A stretch of 64,000 bases of DNA from Caulobacter sp. AP07 (GTDB taxonomy: Bacteria; Pseudomonadota; Alphaproteobacteria; Caulobacterales; Caulobacteraceae): the NCBI RefSeq assembly GCF_000281955.1, contig NZ_AKKF01000140.1:46788-110787 (forward strand). The letters are read 5' to 3'. Each line of letters begins with the position of its first letter. The first letter of the stretch is position 1. The notes under the pieces are model-generated. The model was not told the DNA's origin and did not search any database. It worked only from the letters and a program-made list of their open reading frames with translations. The position numbers were made by a program, and so were the translations under genes. Positions 19,801 through 26,762 of this stretch are shown piece after piece.

Positions 19801-20065
19801 GATCACGCGTGGGACGCTGGGCCTGTCGATGAACTACGACCTGACCTTCACCGGCGCCGTGTTCACGATCCGGCCGTTCCCGTCGAGCGAGGCGGGCGGC
19901 TCGATGACGCTCAAGCACCTCGTCCAGTCGCCGGACTTCACCCTGGATTGGGATCCGGAGATCAATCTCACGACCGGGGGCCAGGCCTGTCCCGGCGAAG
20001 GCTGTCCGCCACAAGCCGCCATGTCCGGCAGCGCCGGCGGTCGGGCGGTGGCGACGCTGCGCTAG
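13850..20065 (+). CDS. Large secreted two-partner exoprotein with YDG repeats (TpsA)
   Basis: A 2071-aa exoprotein with a long signal peptide (about residues 1-42) and an N-terminal TPS domain. The domain shows TVINWTDLHLSSGDAMNF and SPQGVIVSPGATMTAGGF, counterparts of the INW and NPNG blocks of filamentous haemagglutinins; here NPNG is replaced by SPQG (residues 140-143). The long middle is a beta-helix-type repeat region rich in Gly, Ala, Thr, Asp. The C-terminal 400 residues hold MBG/YDG-type domains (NKTYDGT) in tandem, a common surface-display end. The tail has a CPGEGCPP motif that could form a disulfide. It likely acts in adhesion or contact; the partner is unknown. Confidence 0.88.
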   Translation: MTPSPIRPILSRTASRPARRARLLAASALCGVAAMLAPPALAGTLPGIPSAANITVSSGGSQPTISFPDAITLQIELNAPRTVINWTDLHLSSGDAMNFIFDAADDIVLNKTTSQIRFDTGSVVTGKVGAATAGNVWFYSPQGVIVSPGATMTAGGFLFSRGSSLSDAGFVSAADPLANLRAATDALIKMTTISSATSASINSTGDVVLSASSGDLNVGIASGATVDISTTSGSITASEVTATTGAASVAAGGPGATVTSITGATGVSVSSGNNTSVGSATTTGVSGDITIQSGNVASLTTANSGRDLFLSAPMIFLDTAAAARDVFVTATTGGAMVTHQVFAGDDIEITATTGDVSAGGATLRSTGLGASDDAHVLARSTSGFVNVGAANTQGTGVAAGDVTIESTNSTILGAGGSTRDLTVTGSNPLSLTGAYSATGTASFTSTTGMVTQAGGSITAGLLTVDAASGVVLTQAGNNVTNLGIINSGTGGFSYHDLDSFGLTDAIVSGGDVSLTSGGAITQTAGTITADVLNVTAATGISLTEDNLVTSLGVVNNTTSGALAFRDADGFDITDNIDSAGNVSLFTTSGDITHSGGTLHAGGFFSLDAGGLIAVGDLSAGGGVGVIAAGSIEVTSATAGGGVSLLSNAGQAVLRKAVLTGSGASDNLSIVAAGDAILGSDSHLTITTDNVFSRTGGSTGTADVRSTSGDALVHLDSSAGFDTLEGAGVDVTIRTGPASFGAITANTGDLYVEALDGALSVGTATATAGDLDLLAHGGDLTITGSVHGGGRVHIETDGLLDGTAASLISSGGDLELFGGGVDVGHLQAGGALEAAAIDSNVLVQLAEAGQTVQVISLNGDATLRGGEGADGIAVVALNKATFGADDKASITAANSAITDPTCGCGSGGLQVLSSNGDAVVNINSASNGIALVGAGIAGTATVVQKTGDLKIEELAAYNITLEAMGGTLETGFTTTSGGDYTITAQDFLGDALTPTLFSGLIRDVTITDTLGGLNFGATAIHADRRLTITALNGGAVTGSGQLDAGLGAGAHDGEVNIAANAITLGVVRSDGDVGLSAGTGGVNLGAVVHADRLLGIIALNGAVTGAGQLDAGTGTTFGDIEVAANAIALDTIRANRDVNLNAGTGLVNVATSLSVDRTYALIGGDFSAAALTPLGAKAGTWTIMDQAGDFDFSGKTLHYGSSIAVNVFNGDVIGGDITSDAGTVFVQADGGSLGALYAGGGQVTAIGDVGGMAVASAQGVARITVTAANGTASLGSAVLTGPGIHGLTVRATNGDVVLGAATPGAITAGNVVTSTGSSLALVASTPTGKVDVNLDHMTNANLTTLSGPLGVTVQVINGPLRVGNASATGGQVWITGSNGAVTVDQLTAGGTSLVRGGGETRLVSANVTGGGGLSVLSTGAGVRLGDATPGRVIAVTNTLNLSAATDITQQGAIHAGGTGVNAGTGVTLLGDNQVRHLNWVNVAGGGFAFHGATAFDIVGPIVAVGQTVDLRSDQTIGQAPLGVITAQKLTGSSVGAAIFGLDNQIAELGDFTNTTGRLKLVSNRALTISGTVLSTGTLSIASHGGMTIAGTGTVRANGAGDAVVLASDGVFTNARGADAVTAASAGGRWLIYTQAFGDPQGSTAGNTFNGLVGKSFYGAPYDFAASGFTVGVNNGNRFVYAYQPTITVAPDSRTVTYSGAIPSLSATVTGLINGDLFTDAWLGALVISGATSKNVGTYTLNAVTGGLTSDLNYAFAAGPAGSLRIDPKALSGVLAATNKTYDGTVAASGSIGLTGLVAGDTVSASGTYAFADKNAGTGKTVTAAGVALSGADAGNYTLAPLATTQADILKKGLTGALAAANKTYDGTTAASGSIGLTGVVAGDTVNASGTYAFADKNAGTGKTVTVSAAALTGLDAANYDLGGVSGGLADILRRQVTVAADSAFKPFGAVDPTLTYRIAVGDLAAGDAFTGGLTRDPGEVPGGYGITRGTLGLSMNYDLTFTGAVFTIRPFPSSEAGGSMTLKHLVQSPDFTLDWDPEINLTTGGQACPGEGCPPQAAMSGSAGGRAVATLR
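19150..19647 (+). repeat. Tandem 249-bp YDG-domain repeat inside tpsA
   Basis: Two in-frame units of 249 bp (83 codons), 19150-19398 and 19399-19647, are nearly identical over their first 170 bp. Both encode NKTYDGT, GSIGLTGLVAGDTV-like and GTYAFADKNAGTGKTVT runs, then diverge near the end. The high DNA identity indicates recent duplication or gene conversion, and the unit number could vary between strains. Confidence 0.85.
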
Positions 20066-20140
20066 GCTGCAAGCGCGGCGGTCGCGCTGACGACCGCTCG
20101 GCGGCTCAGCAGTGGTTTGAAGAGATAATTTCTGATAATA

Positions 20141-21190
20141 TTACTTAGGCGCAAAATGCATGTAATGCCTGACTAACGCCCATCTGGCTTTCAGCTTCGA
20201 AGGCCATTCGGCCGTTCGCAGATCGAACTCTGTGAAGTCGCGCTTCGTAAGGCCAGCCGCTAGCGCGGCCAGCGGATCGACACTCTGCTCCGGCAACCGA
20301 TATTGGCACTCTTGCACAAATCCAGCGATCGGCCCGTTTTCATCGGGCTCCGCCAGGATCGCCATTGCCACGAGCACGTGCTTGAGCCGATCGAACGGCT
20401 CGAGATCCGCCAACCCGTCTGCGATCATGTGGCGCGTCAATTTTGGGCTGAACTGATGCACGCCCCAGTTCACGCTCCGAAACAAAGAAGCGGCACCTGG
20501 ACGCGGCTCTGATCTGAGCGCATCAACCAGATCGCCGATCAATGACCGAAGCCGACCCAATATATAAAGGTCAGACGGCACAGTGCCGGTCTTTTTAATT
20601 CCCTTCAGCAAGGTATCAAGTCTGGCGCGCAGTTGGACTGTATGCTGTGAAGTTGAAGATCTAAGTGGATCGTGTTGTATTTTACCCTTCCTCTCCATAT
20701 GAAACACGAAGGGAAATTGGCTCGGCATCAAAGTTTTCTTGTGCACGCTGCACGTGGTCGCCAGCGGATACATCCAGGCCGTCCGGGCATAAAGCTCCCT
20801 CCCCGCCTTTCGATCTTCCAAGAGGCAGTCATGACAGACCACGGCCTCTCGAGAGAGGCGAAACAGTGGAAGCGGTTTGACGATTAGCTGCGGGTGTACG
20901 GCGGCAATGAGCCGATCTAGTGGAACACCTGTCGCGTCCGAAACGCGATCTAGCGAGTCCATGTGACCTCGCTCAAGGGATTCTGGATCAGCTCCGATCT
21001 CGGCAGCAAGCTCTCCGCGAGTGAGCAAATGAGCGTCCGCGATTCGAAATAACCACGACGAGATTGCTTCATCTGGATAGGGAGCTGGTGCCAAGCTCGA
21101 TAAGACAGGCTGCCATCGATCAACACTTGCCACAATTGGATCCCCTGCTCGTGGCCTGGGCCGAACTCCTGAATTCTCGGGAAGTAGCAT
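20141..21190 (-). CDS. TniQ-like protein, orphan
   Basis: The 349-aa protein matches the TniQ pattern. It opens with PYPDEAISSWLFRIA near residue 37, the usual P-x-P-x-E-x-x-x-S-W-L-x-R entry. A zinc-finger block follows (VCHDCLLEDRKAG, then a W-containing spacer and TCSVHKKTL, about residues 116-152), giving C-x2-C and C-x2-H pairs. TniQ proteins direct target choice in Tn7/Tn5053-type transposition, but no complete tniA, tniB or terminal repeats are visible nearby. Base composition is clearly less GC-rich than in the flanking genes, which supports horizontal transfer. The ATG at 21190 lacks a good ribosome site and an in-frame stop precedes it, so an internal start is possible. Confidence 0.7.
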   Translation of the reverse strand: MLLPENSGVRPRPRAGDPIVASVDRWQPVLSSLAPAPYPDEAISSWLFRIADAHLLTRGELAAEIGADPESLERGHMDSLDRVSDATGVPLDRLIAAVHPQLIVKPLPLFRLSREAVVCHDCLLEDRKAGRELYARTAWMYPLATTCSVHKKTLMPSQFPFVFHMERKGKIQHDPLRSSTSQHTVQLRARLDTLLKGIKKTGTVPSDLYILGRLRSLIGDLVDALRSEPRPGAASLFRSVNWGVHQFSPKLTRHMIADGLADLEPFDRLKHVLVAMAILAEPDENGPIAGFVQECQYRLPEQSVDPLAALAAGLTKRDFTEFDLRTAEWPSKLKARWALVRHYMHFAPK

Positions 21191-21302
21191 CGATTAGAGC
21201 GGGTGTCAGGCGCTCCTCTCCCTCAATAGCCACCCTTGCGTCGCCATTGGAGAGCGCGGTGGTCGCCCTTTCGTCCCACGTCTTCCGGGTTCGGAGCGAC
21301 AA
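21120..21302 (-). pseudogene. Short frame overlapping tniQ, possible tail of a TniB-like ATPase
   Basis: A 60-codon frame overlaps the first 71 bp of the TniQ gene. It contains GDARVAIEGEERLTPALIDA, which recalls the C-terminal end of TniB/TnsC-type ATPases normally encoded just upstream of TniQ. If real, the ATPase gene has been deleted down to its last codons. The resemblance is from memory and short, so this is a tentative call. Confidence 0.2.
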
Positions 21303-21306
21303 CCAT

Positions 21307-21345
21307 TTACCCGGGTGAATTTAGACGCTATTTTCACCCGGGTAA
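21307..21345. promoter_or_regulatory. Two mirrored ACCCGGGT operators before the hydrolase
   Basis: TTACCCGGGTGAA (21307-21319) and its exact reverse complement TTCACCCGGGTAA (21333-21345) lie 27 bp apart centre to centre, each around the palindrome ACCCGGGT. They stand 81-119 bp before the GTG of the alpha/beta hydrolase in an AT-rich stretch. The paired dyads look like a repressor-binding region (TetR- or MarR-like), but no regulator gene adjoins them. Confidence 0.6.
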
Positions 21346-21425
21346 TTTTCAGACGTACATTCCGCCCTGCGCCCCCTACACGGTCCGCTTCCGTCGTGGC
21401 GGTCAGCCTCTCAGGAAAAAATAAA

Positions 21426-22322
21426 GTGCCAAATGTCCGATCCAACGGGATGACCATCGCGTTCGACGAGTTCGGACCGAAGAACGCCGAGCCCATCCTG
21501 CTGGTCTCCGGCCTAGGCGTACAGATGATCCGCTGGGCAGGCCCGTTTTGCGAGATGCTCGCGGCGCAAGGCTACCGGGTCATCCGTTTTGACAACCGGG
21601 ACGCCGGCCTTTCAACTCACCTCGGCGACACGCCGGTCATTGAGATAGCCGATCTGGTTCAGGCCCTGGGGCGAGGCGAGCGAACAAATCTGGCCTACAC
21701 CCTGCGCGACATGGCCGATGATGCCGTCGGGCTGTTGGACGCCCTCGGAATCGAGCGCGCTCACGTCGTGGGCCGATCGATGGGCGGGATGATCGCGCAG
21801 CTGATGGCCGCCGAGCATCCCCAGTGTACGCTCTCGCTGGCCTCGATCATGTCCAGCACCGGCAATCCGAAACTGCCCCCGCCGTCGCCCGAAGCCATGA
21901 GCGCCTTGATGCGGCCCGCTCCGGATCCGGCCTGGGACGAGGCGGGCTATCTGGCCCATTGCGTGGCGACGGCCCGAGTGATCTCAAGTCCCGGCTTCGT
22001 TTTCGATGAGAACGCCTACCGCTCACAGGCGCTGGCCGAACTGAGGCGAGCCCACAATCCCGCGAGCTTCGGTCGGCAGCTCGCCGCCATGATCACGGCC
22101 GGCGATCGCCGCGCCCAGCTCAACACCATCGTGGCTCCGACCTTGGTAGCGCACGGGGCCGACGACCCGCTGATACCGGTGGTTGGGGGACGGGACACGG
22201 CCGCCAACATCAAGGACGCCAAATTGATGATCATCGAGGGAATGGGTCACGATCTGCCGATCGAACTCCATGAAACCTTCGCGCTGGCCATCGCCGCCAA
22301 CGCGCGACGAGCCGCCGCCTAG
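21426..22322 (+). CDS. Alpha/beta-fold hydrolase
   Basis: A cytoplasmic hydrolase of about 298 aa with the complete triad setting. The nucleophile elbow is GRSMGG. The acid is in HGADDPLIP. The histidine is in EGMGHDLP near the end. The fold starts LLVSGLGVQMIRW, an oxyanion-hole region. It resembles the haloalkane dehalogenase/esterase/RsbQ-like group that acts on esters or lactones. The frame is open further upstream, but a GTG at 21426 preceded by AGGA gives a start just before the conserved domain and leaves the mirrored palindromes in the 5' region. The substrate is unknown. Confidence 0.85.
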   Translation: MPNVRSNGMTIAFDEFGPKNAEPILLVSGLGVQMIRWAGPFCEMLAAQGYRVIRFDNRDAGLSTHLGDTPVIEIADLVQALGRGERTNLAYTLRDMADDAVGLLDALGIERAHVVGRSMGGMIAQLMAAEHPQCTLSLASIMSSTGNPKLPPPSPEAMSALMRPAPDPAWDEAGYLAHCVATARVISSPGFVFDENAYRSQALAELRRAHNPASFGRQLAAMITAGDRRAQLNTIVAPTLVAHGADDPLIPVVGGRDTAANIKDAKLMIIEGMGHDLPIELHETFALAIAANARRAAA

Positions 22323-22991
22323 GCTGGGAAAGTCCCCTGGTACCGGTTGAATCCTGGATGTCGGAGCTGCCGTTATCAACGGCGGTGCGCCAGGAGCGAA
22401 CACTGAGGCGGCTCCAGAAACTCGACCTTCACCAATGGGGATTGTGGACGACGGCGAACTCTCAAGCGCTCTCTTCTGCAGTGGGAGGTGGAGCGTTCCG
22501 TGGACGCCGGCCGACTTCGATGTTGACGGCGTAGCGCACCGCCCGATCCGCGTCTTGGCCGCGCCCAAGATCACGGCATGCCGTCCGTGTGCGTCACCTT
22601 GCTTGTGAGCCTCGTCCGACATCCCGCCGCTCACGCCCCGACCGGCGGCGTGATCTGCGCATCGTCGGGCAACGGGGTGAACTCCTGATCGTCGCCGTCG
22701 GTAACCTGCCTTGTGCATGCGATCAGCGTTCAAGTCGTGCGTGACTGCGGCGGCGGCCTCTGGGTTCACTCGCGGTTGAAGCCAAAGGGATTACGGGAGC
22801 CACGCGCCGCGTGAACGGACCGGTGGCCGCCGGTCCGTTCACAGCGCCAAGCCATCACGCCCGAGCGCCATGATCCAGATACAAGGAGTTCATTCACTAG
22901 CGTTCATGACATGGTCCTGACGGCCCGCGCCGGGATCATGTCAGCTGGGGCGATGCAAGGTCTCTCCAGTTTCAATTTCTGGAGTCACGTC
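22323..22991. other. About 670 bp with no convincing gene
   Basis: No frame here has clear coding character. On the minus strand a short frame starts ATG at 22622 (M-S-D-E-A-H-K), but the only plausible protein-like ending (NIEVGRRPRNAPPPTAEESA, stop at 22464-22462) is in another frame, as if frameshifted. A similar short ending stops at 22633-22631. These may be remnants of decayed genes. A strong hairpin is at 22811-22842. Confidence 0.4.
22811..22842. terminator. Perfect 13-bp hairpin
   Basis: GTGAACGGACCGG, a 6-base loop, then the exact complement. No T-run follows on either strand. It may be a transcription terminator or the remnant of a mobile element end within a decayed stretch. Confidence 0.4.
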
Positions 22992-23276
22992 ATGTTCTCG
23001 AAGCAAATCTTCCGCCGCCCCGCCGTCATGATCGGTCTGGTCGTCGCGTTCGGCGCCGGAGCGACGGCGATCGCCCAGGCGTCGAGCCCGCCGGCCCCAA
23101 CGTCGCCGTCCTTCGCCAAGGCCGCCGCGCGGGTGGAGGCCCAGGGCTTCGCCATCCTGGAGATGGACCGCGATCACAAGGGCTTCGACATCGAGGCCCG
23201 GGCTTCGGATGGTCGCCGCCTGGAGCTCGACGTCGCCGCCGACGGCGCGATCCTTCGCCAGCGGCTCGACGACTAA
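22992..23276 (+). CDS. Small exported PepSY-like protein
   Basis: A 94-aa product from the ATG at 22992, which has GGAG seven bases upstream. A hydrophobic signal segment (about residues 8-27, ending IAQA) is followed by a single PepSY-like repeat: AAARVEAQGFAILEMDRDHK, then F-D-I-E-A-R and ELDVAADGAI. PepSY proteins are periplasmic and often inhibit peptidases or assist sensor kinases. The gene converges on the tpiA-like gene with a 4-bp overlap of the 3' ends. The role is not known. Confidence 0.65.
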   Translation: MFSKQIFRRPAVMIGLVVAFGAGATAIAQASSPPAPTSPSFAKAAARVEAQGFAILEMDRDHKGFDIEARASDGRRLELDVAADGAILRQRLDD

Positions 23277-24079
23277 TCACGATCCGCCCGGCGCGTCTCC
23301 CGCGCCGGGCGATCCGCCTCTCGCGCGGCCTCTATGATGGCGACAAAGCTCTCGGCCCGCAGCGACGCGCCGCCGACCAACACCCCGCCCACCTCGGGCG
23401 CGGCCAGGATCGCCGCCGCCCCTTCGGGCGTGACCGAGCCGCCATAAAGGATCGGCGCGGACCGACTGCCCAGGAACATTTCGCTCAATTCCCGCCGAAT
23501 GGCCCGGTGCATCTCAGCGATATCGTCCTCCGACGCGCGTTCGCCCGTGCCGATCGCCCAGACCGGCTCGTACGCCACCGCGAAGGCCTGCCCCGCCAGG
23601 GCGGGCGGAAGCGATCCGCGCACCTGGCGACGCACGATCTCGAGGGCCTGCCCCGTGTTCCGTTGCGCCCAGGTCTCGCCGACGCAGACAATCGGCTCCA
23701 GGCCCGCATCGATCGCCACCGCGATCTTGCGCGCCACCAGGGCGTCGTCCTCGCCCGAGCCCTGACGCCGGTCCGAATGCCCCAGGATCACGACCCTGGC
23801 TCCAGCCTCGGCCAGCAGCCCCGCGGACACGGCGCCGGTAAACGCCCCGGCCGCCTCGACGTGACAGTCCTGGCCGCCTGTCATGATGGCGGAGCCCATC
23901 AGCACGTGCGACAGGCGGTGCAGCAGGGTGGCGGGCGGACAGATCGCAATCCGTGGTTCTGGAGTGTCCTCGGCCGTCGCCCGCGCGATCGCCGCAGCCG
24001 CGTACAGCTGATCCGGGCCGCCGTTCATCTTCCAGTTGCCGACCACCAGGCGCGACAAGGCGGGCGTTGATTGCGCCAT
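23273..24079 (-). CDS. tpiA: Triosephosphate isomerase paralogue
   Basis: This 268-aa TIM barrel should interconvert DHAP and glyceraldehyde 3-phosphate. Lys17 (VVGNWKMN), His101 (ILGHSDRR) and Glu171 (AYEPVWAIGTG, the base and loop 6) are all present, as is the phosphate-binding YGGSV. One deviation is Asp103 where the signature has Glu (GHSERR in most enzymes), which may slow catalysis or shift specificity. The C-terminus has a charged tail. It lies after the TonB receptor that shares a promoter with the phytase, and the inositol pathway ends in DHAP, so it is probably a dedicated copy, not the housekeeping enzyme. A terminator separates it from the receptor gene. Confidence 0.88.
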   Translation of the reverse strand: MAQSTPALSRLVVGNWKMNGGPDQLYAAAAIARATAEDTPEPRIAICPPATLLHRLSHVLMGSAIMTGGQDCHVEAAGAFTGAVSAGLLAEAGARVVILGHSDRRQGSGEDDALVARKIAVAIDAGLEPIVCVGETWAQRNTGQALEIVRRQVRGSLPPALAGQAFAVAYEPVWAIGTGERASEDDIAEMHRAIRRELSEMFLGSRSAPILYGGSVTPEGAAAILAAPEVGGVLVGGASLRAESFVAIIEAAREADRPARETRRADRD

Positions 24080-24112
24080 GAGATCATCTCGATGTGGGGG
24101 AGCGCGGACGCG

Positions 24113-24145
24113 AAAAGGCCCGGACGTCGCAGGACGTCTGGGCCT
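24113..24145 (-). terminator. Rho-independent terminator after the TonB receptor
   Basis: On the minus strand a 13-bp stem (AGGCCCAGACGTC and GACGTCCGGGCCT, one mismatch-type pair) with a 4-base loop is followed by TTTT. It lies 10 bp after the receptor stop at 24155 and should limit read-through into the isomerase gene. Confidence 0.7.
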
Positions 24146-24154
24146 CGCGCAAGG

Positions 24155-26686
24155 CTAGAAGGTGTAGGAGAGACCGAACCGGTAGGAGCGGCCGTAGGTT
24201 TCGGACTCCGCGAAGCGGTCGCGGGTCTGATAGTAGTAGTAATCGGTCGCGTCGTTGAGGTTATTGCCCTCGGCGAAGATCTCGACCTTGTTGATCCGAT
24301 AGGCCACGCGGGCGCTCAGGGTGGTCACCTTGTCGAAATAGATGTCCTTCGCGCCGGTGGGGTCGCTGGTGTTGAGCTCGTACAGGTAGGCCGAGCGGTA
24401 GGTGTAGGCCAGGCGAGCCGAGAAGTTGTACTTCTCGTAGTAGAGCTGAGCGCTGGCCAGCCGCTTGGACTGGTTGGGCAGCTTGATCTTCTCCGAGCGG
24501 CCCGGAACGTCCATCTTGCCATTGACCAGGGTGGCGTTGAAGTTCACGCCGAAACCGTCGAGCGGCGAGGGCAGGAAGGTCAGCGGCTTCTGGACGTTGA
24601 ACTCCAGGCCCGTGACCCGCGCCTTGTCGCCGTTGGTCACCTGGGTCACGTCGGCATTGACCAGCGCCACGCCGCCGAAGGTGCCGCTGCGGGTCTCCGT
24701 CGAGGTGAAGATCGGGTTTTCGATCCGCTTGTGGAAGAAGCCCAGGGAGATGCCGCCTTCGCCGGGGAAGTAGTATTCCAGCGAGGCGTCGAAATTGACG
24801 GCCTTCTGCGGCTGCAGGTCGGGGTTGCCGAGCGTCACCTCGTTGTCGGCGGCGCTAACCGCCAGGGTCGGCGCCAGGTCGGCGTAGTTCGGACGGCCCA
24901 GGGCCGTGGTGACCGCCGCGCGGGCCAGCAGGGTGTGGGAGAAGTTGTACTTGAGGTTCACGCTGGGGAACCAGTCGGTGTAGCCGTAGCTGCCGAACTG
25001 GTTGTAGGTGTCGTTGATCGTCGAGGTCGGCGTCACGGCGATGGCCGAGGTCTTGCCCTCGGTGTGCTCGACCCGCACGCCCGGGATGACCGTCAGGTCG
25101 CCGCGGGTGACGCTGGCCATGCCGTAGCCGGCGGTGATCTTCTCGACGACCTTGAAGTCCGAACCCAGGGTCTCGACCAGGCGGTCGGTGGCGGAGTCGG
25201 TGAACAGGCCCTTGTTGGCTTCGAAATAGGCCTTGGCCAAACCGTAATCGACGGTCGGCCCGAACGAGAACCGACCCTTGTAGACGGTCGGGATGGTGTT
25301 GCTGGTCTCGCCCACCAGGGTCTCGCCGTTGCCGCGCGTATAGACGTGGCCGGTGGCGTCGGTGAACTTGTTGCGGTCGAGGTACTTGGCCCCGAACTTC
25401 AGATAGCTGCCCTCGCCCCAGGCTTCGATCGGCAGCTTGTAGTCGGCGCGGACCTGGTTGAGGTCCTCCTCGGCGTGACGGCTGACCTGCTTGTACTGGC
25501 GCAGGTTGTAGGTGCTGGCCGATAGGGCCGAGGCGCCGGCGGTCAGCCTTTGCTGCAGACCCGCAGTGCCGGTGAAGACCCCGGTCAGGGCCCCGGTCGA
25601 GCGATAGTCGAACTCGTCGCGGATCGGATCCTTCTTCTCGGACAGGGCGTGGGTCCCCTGGAGCGTCAGCACGCCCTTGCCGAGCTTGAAGTCGCCGCCG
25701 AAGGCCAGGGTGGTGGTGTCCGTGATCTCGTTGCGAAGGCGCACCAGGTGGCGGGCGGTCGTCGAGGTGATCGTGCCGCCGTCCGCGCTCAGCCCGGTAT
25801 AGCTGCCTGCCGAACCCGGGAAGAAGAAGCGGAAGCGGTCGCGGGTCTCGTTGTCGTCGAACTTCGAGTACATCAGGCGCGCATAGAGCTTGATGTCGTC
25901 GTTCGGCCGCCAGTCAAAGTTGGCGACAGCGCCCGAGCGCTTGCGGATGGCGGGGCTGTAGGAGCGCATGTCCAATTCCGCGGGCAGGTCGACGCCGCCC
26001 ACAACCTGACGGCTGCTGGTCAACACGTCGTCGGACACCGACGGGCGCTTGGAATAGTTGCCGGCCAGCACCAGGCCGAACTGGCGTTCGGAGCCGAACT
26101 TGCCGCCCACCGAGACGTCGCCCTCGGTCGCCTTGCTGTCGGTGGCCTCGAAGGTGCCGCGCACGACACGCGCGCTGAAGATGTTCTTGGTGCGATCGAA
26201 GGCGGTCAGGGTGTTGATGTCGACCTGGCCGGCGATGGCGTTGGCGTCGAGGTCGGGGGTCAGCGACTTGATGACCGTCACCGACCCGATCAGGGCCGAG
26301 GGAATGTCGTCCAGCTTGACGTTGCGGGACTCCGGCTCCGGGGCCGAGGCGGTCTGGTTGTTGATCGTCACATTGGCCAGGTTCGGCTCGATGCCGCGGA
26401 TGATCAGGTAGCGGCCTTCGCCCTTGTCCGTGGCCACCGACACCCCCGACAGGCGGCGGACGGCTTCGGCGACGTTCTGGTCGGGCAGTTTGCCCACGTC
26501 GTTGGCCGAGACCACTTCGACGGCGCTGATGGCGTCGCGCTTCTTCAGCAGCGAGTCCCGGTCCGAGGCGCGCTGGCCGGTGACCACGACTTCCTCGACC
26601 TGCACGGTCTCCTGCGCGGCCGCCAAGCACGGCGCCACGATACAGGAGCTCAGCAGCAGAGCGCCAATTAAATTCCTGGATGCCAT
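24155..26686 (-). CDS. TonB-dependent receptor, candidate phytate/inositol-phosphate receptor
   Basis: This 843-aa receptor has a signal peptide (MASRNLIGALLLSS, cleavage near residue 25), a TonB box-like VEEVVVTGQR and a plug of the TonB-Xanthomonas/Caulobacter type (VAEAVRRLSGVSVATDKGEG then YLIIRGIEPNLANVTINN). A long barrel ends YRFGLSYTF. The frame extends to 26734, but the ATG at 26686 has a GGGAGGG site and starts the signal peptide. Its upstream element is 76 percent identical over 49 bp to that of the acid phosphatase/phytase gene at 45 kb. That link, not its own sequence, is the ground for proposing inositol phosphates as ligand; the receptor family itself fits many substrates. Confidence 0.9.
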   Translation of the reverse strand: MASRNLIGALLLSSCIVAPCLAAAQETVQVEEVVVTGQRASDRDSLLKKRDAISAVEVVSANDVGKLPDQNVAEAVRRLSGVSVATDKGEGRYLIIRGIEPNLANVTINNQTASAPEPESRNVKLDDIPSALIGSVTVIKSLTPDLDANAIAGQVDINTLTAFDRTKNIFSARVVRGTFEATDSKATEGDVSVGGKFGSERQFGLVLAGNYSKRPSVSDDVLTSSRQVVGGVDLPAELDMRSYSPAIRKRSGAVANFDWRPNDDIKLYARLMYSKFDDNETRDRFRFFFPGSAGSYTGLSADGGTITSTTARHLVRLRNEITDTTTLAFGGDFKLGKGVLTLQGTHALSEKKDPIRDEFDYRSTGALTGVFTGTAGLQQRLTAGASALSASTYNLRQYKQVSRHAEEDLNQVRADYKLPIEAWGEGSYLKFGAKYLDRNKFTDATGHVYTRGNGETLVGETSNTIPTVYKGRFSFGPTVDYGLAKAYFEANKGLFTDSATDRLVETLGSDFKVVEKITAGYGMASVTRGDLTVIPGVRVEHTEGKTSAIAVTPTSTINDTYNQFGSYGYTDWFPSVNLKYNFSHTLLARAAVTTALGRPNYADLAPTLAVSAADNEVTLGNPDLQPQKAVNFDASLEYYFPGEGGISLGFFHKRIENPIFTSTETRSGTFGGVALVNADVTQVTNGDKARVTGLEFNVQKPLTFLPSPLDGFGVNFNATLVNGKMDVPGRSEKIKLPNQSKRLASAQLYYEKYNFSARLAYTYRSAYLYELNTSDPTGAKDIYFDKVTTLSARVAYRINKVEIFAEGNNLNDATDYYYYQTRDRFAESETYGRSYRFGLSYTF

Positions 26687-26762
26687 AGCGTCACCCTCCC
26701 CTTCTGGTTCGCCGACTCTCCGCAACGGCGCCATTGGGCGCTCTGGGCCGACAACCAGACAA

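Noticed and set aside
22023..22769. Minus-strand frame partly opposite the alpha/beta hydrolase
   Set aside because: Its right half is antisense to the hydrolase and the left half lacks domain features; at most short decayed fragments are plausible.
24155..26686. Siderophore receptor function for the TonB receptor
   Set aside because: The plug is of the carbohydrate-associated Caulobacter type and the promoter is shared with the phytase; no siderophore or Fur-box-like context was seen.
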